Of a DNA stretch of 6,330 nt, positions 5,023 through 6,330 are shown piece by piece. A program made the position numbers and the translations under genes. A model generated the notes under the pieces. The model did no database searches. It saw only the letters and a list, made by a program, of their open reading frames with translations, and was not told the DNA's origin. The DNA lies in assembly GCA_005239595.1 (NCBI GenBank), contig SBBT01000014.1, forward strand, positions 1-6,330. The letters are read 5' to 3'. Source of the DNA: Candidatus Troglogloeales bacterium (lineage in GTDB: Bacteria > Nitrospirota > Nitrospiria > SBBL01 > SBBT01). How positions within the stretch are numbered: the first letter of the stretch is position 1; every line of letters begins with the position of its first letter.

Positions 5023-6330
5023 ATGAATAAGACTAAACTTCCAGAAGAAATCATCAAGGAAATAGAGAATTTTGGGCGCCAGATCGCCCGCCTGGAGAGG
5101 GGGGAGATCCCTGAAGAGAAGTTTAAGCGGTTCCGGTTACAAAATGGGGTCTATGGACAGCGGCAAAAAGGGGTTCAAATGGTTCGCGTCAAGATCCCAT
5201 CGGGGACGCTTAATTCGGAAAAACTCCGAACGCTTGCAGATATTGCAGAGCAATATTCGACAGGGAAGGGACATGTTACTACCCGTCAGGATGTGCAATT
5301 CCATTTTGTCAAACTCCATGATATTACCGCTGTACTATATCGGCTTGCCCAGGCGGGTCTGACCACCCGGGAGGCGTGCGGCAACACGGTCAGAAATGTG
5401 ACCGCCTGCCATCTTGCCGGTATCTGCCCGACAGAATTGTTTGATGTGACCCCTTATGCCAGGGCGGTTGCGTTCCACCTCTTGAGAAATCCGATTAATC
5501 AAGACCTGCCACGGAAATTTAAAATTTCCTTTTCGGGGTGTCAGAGCGAGTGCGGGTTTGCAACAATCCATGATATTGGTTTCATCGCGACCAGTCGGAA
5601 CCTAGATGGTATCACGGAGTATGGGTTTAAGGTATTTGTGGGAGGCGGATTGGGATCCAGTCCAAAACTGGCCAAGCTTTATGCGGAGTTCCTTCCCTGC
5701 TCCGAGATTCTTCCGACCTGTGAGGCCATTTTAAAAATCTTTGATGCCCATGGAGATCGGAAGACCCGAAGCAAAGCAAGGATGAAATTTGTCCTTGAGA
5801 AATGGGGAATCGAACAATTCAAAATAAAGGTTTCCGAGGAGCTTCGTTTTTTAAAGGAGCAGGGGGCGGTCTATCCTCCCATGGAATCTCCGGTACCGGC
5901 GGCATCAAAAATCTTTCCGGAGACCGGTGGCCACCTCTCTCCGGTTCAAGGGAATGGCAACGCTGAATATGCCCGGTGGCTTCGGACAAACGTTCTTCCC
6001 GAGACGGAGGAGGCGTTCTGTGCAGTTCATGTAAAATTGATTGTCGGCGACATTACCGCGTTGCAATTTCGCGGGTTGGCCGACATTGTTGATCTGTTTT
6101 CTCCTGGGGAAGTTCGTACGACCCATCAGCAAAATTTTATACTGCACCGTGTTCGGCGGGAATCGTTGCCGGACCTGTATGCCGCCCTTGAGAAATATGG
6201 GTTGGCCGGAAGCGGGGCAGAGCGGGTTGTAGATGTCATCGCCTGTCCTGGGACCGATAGTTGTCAGTTGGGGTTGACCTCTTCCATGGGCTTGGGCGAA
6301 GCGATTGTTGCGGAGTTCTCAATGAATCTC
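5023..6330 (+). CDS. Ferredoxin-type nitrite/sulfite reductase, siroheme [4Fe-4S] family, 3' end missing
   Basis: The frame is open from ATG 5023 to the window edge, giving 436 residues without a stop. The enzyme would carry out the six-electron reduction of sulfite to sulfide or nitrite to ammonia in the cytoplasm. The family's internal duplication is visible: ferredoxin-like half 1 (about 45-105), siroheme/Fe-S half 1 (115-275), ferredoxin-like half 2 (about 330-395), then the start of Fe-S half 2. Residues matching the anion-binding set of E. coli SiRHP are R88 (TTRQ), R124 (TVRNV), K165 and K167 (PRKFK). C408-x5-C414 is the first part of the catalytic cluster motif; its C-x3-C lies outside. 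Unusually, half 1 also has C129-x5-C135 and C173-x3-C177, 37 residues apart. An in-frame TAG at 5008-5010 makes ATG 5023 the first start; no good Shine-Dalgarno is seen. Sulfite against nitrite cannot be decided; the isc context slightly favours sulfite. Confidence 0.9.
   Translation, partial: MNKTKLPEEIIKEIENFGRQIARLERGEIPEEKFKRFRLQNGVYGQRQKGVQMVRVKIPSGTLNSEKLRTLADIAEQYSTGKGHVTTRQDVQFHFVKLHDITAVLYRLAQAGLTTREACGNTVRNVTACHLAGICPTELFDVTPYARAVAFHLLRNPINQDLPRKFKISFSGCQSECGFATIHDIGFIATSRNLDGITEYGFKVFVGGGLGSSPKLAKLYAEFLPCSEILPTCEAILKIFDAHGDRKTRSKARMKFVLEKWGIEQFKIKVSEELRFLKEQGAVYPPMESPVPAASKIFPETGGHLSPVQGNGNAEYARWLRTNVLPETEEAFCAVHVKLIVGDITALQFRGLADIVDLFSPGEVRTTHQQNFILHRVRRESLPDLYAALEKYGLAGSGAERVVDVIACPGTDSCQLGLTSSMGLGEAIVAEFSMNL

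Noticed and set aside
5012..5026. Four-codon micro-ORF (ATG AAA TTG GTA TGA) overlapping the reductase ATG in an ATGA junction
   Set aside because: It has no ribosome site of its own, and so short a frame is expected by chance; translational coupling cannot be supported from sequence alone.
4827..5057. Minus-strand open frame of 76 codons across the hscB-reductase gap
   Set aside because: It overlaps the ends of two firm plus-strand genes, has no recognisable domain or ribosome site, and looks like a by-product of the GC-rich gap.
5072..5362. Plus-strand open frame of 96 codons in a second frame of the reductase
   Set aside because: The other frame from 5023 has clear nitrite/sulfite reductase motifs and runs open to the window end; this one is a shadow.

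Overview
The window reads as chromosomal housekeeping DNA of a Gram-negative-type bacterium, roughly 45-50 % GC by eye. Gene order is partial tRNA (minus strand), then, all on the plus strand: a CNNM/CorC-type membrane protein, iscR, iscS, iscU, iscA, hscB, and the first 436 codons of a siroheme nitrite/sulfite reductase cut by the right edge. The iscRSUA-hscB core resembles the proteobacterial ISC cluster. However, hscA, fdx and iscX do not follow hscB, HscB carries an N-terminal four-cysteine module, and a reductase follows directly. This suggests a lineage outside the classical gammaproteobacteria; a Nitrospirota-like or related group is only a guess.

Layout. Positions 1-22 hold the 5' end of a tRNA (probably tRNA-Asn) transcribed leftward from a good sigma70-type promoter at 43-70. 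The CorC-like gene (156-1460) has no visible Shine-Dalgarno sequence; a weak promoter candidate and a 13-bp palindrome lie just before its start. The 191-bp gap 1461-1651 is the control region of the isc operon. It holds a tandem 11-bp repeat (1534-1555), a TTGACA / TGgTACGGT promoter (1563-1592) and a dyad (1610-1634) built like a type 1 IscR operator, which also folds as a hairpin just before the iscR ribosome site. iscR, iscS, iscU and iscA follow with gaps of 13, 25 and 4 nt. A very strong intrinsic terminator (4130-4160) then separates iscA from hscB (4189-4881). A 141-bp gap with a GC-rich, foldable stretch precedes the reductase (5023 to the end).

How the genes work together. IscS takes sulfur from cysteine and passes it to the scaffold IscU, where [2Fe-2S] clusters form. 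IscA is an A-type carrier or iron/cluster donor. HscB is the J-protein that brings loaded IscU (with its LPPVK motif) to an Hsp70 partner. IscR senses cluster supply and probably represses its own operon. The reductase needs siroheme and [4Fe-4S], and its sulfide product would feed cysteine synthesis, the IscS substrate, so its position fits a sulfur/Fe-S theme.

I see no mobile element, CRISPR array, phage gene or clearly undescribed system. The points most worth a second look are the complete cluster motif in the N-terminal half of the reductase, the IscR-like operator/hairpin, the altered ligand set of IscR, the zinc-finger HscB placed behind a terminator without HscA, and the structured leader before the reductase.
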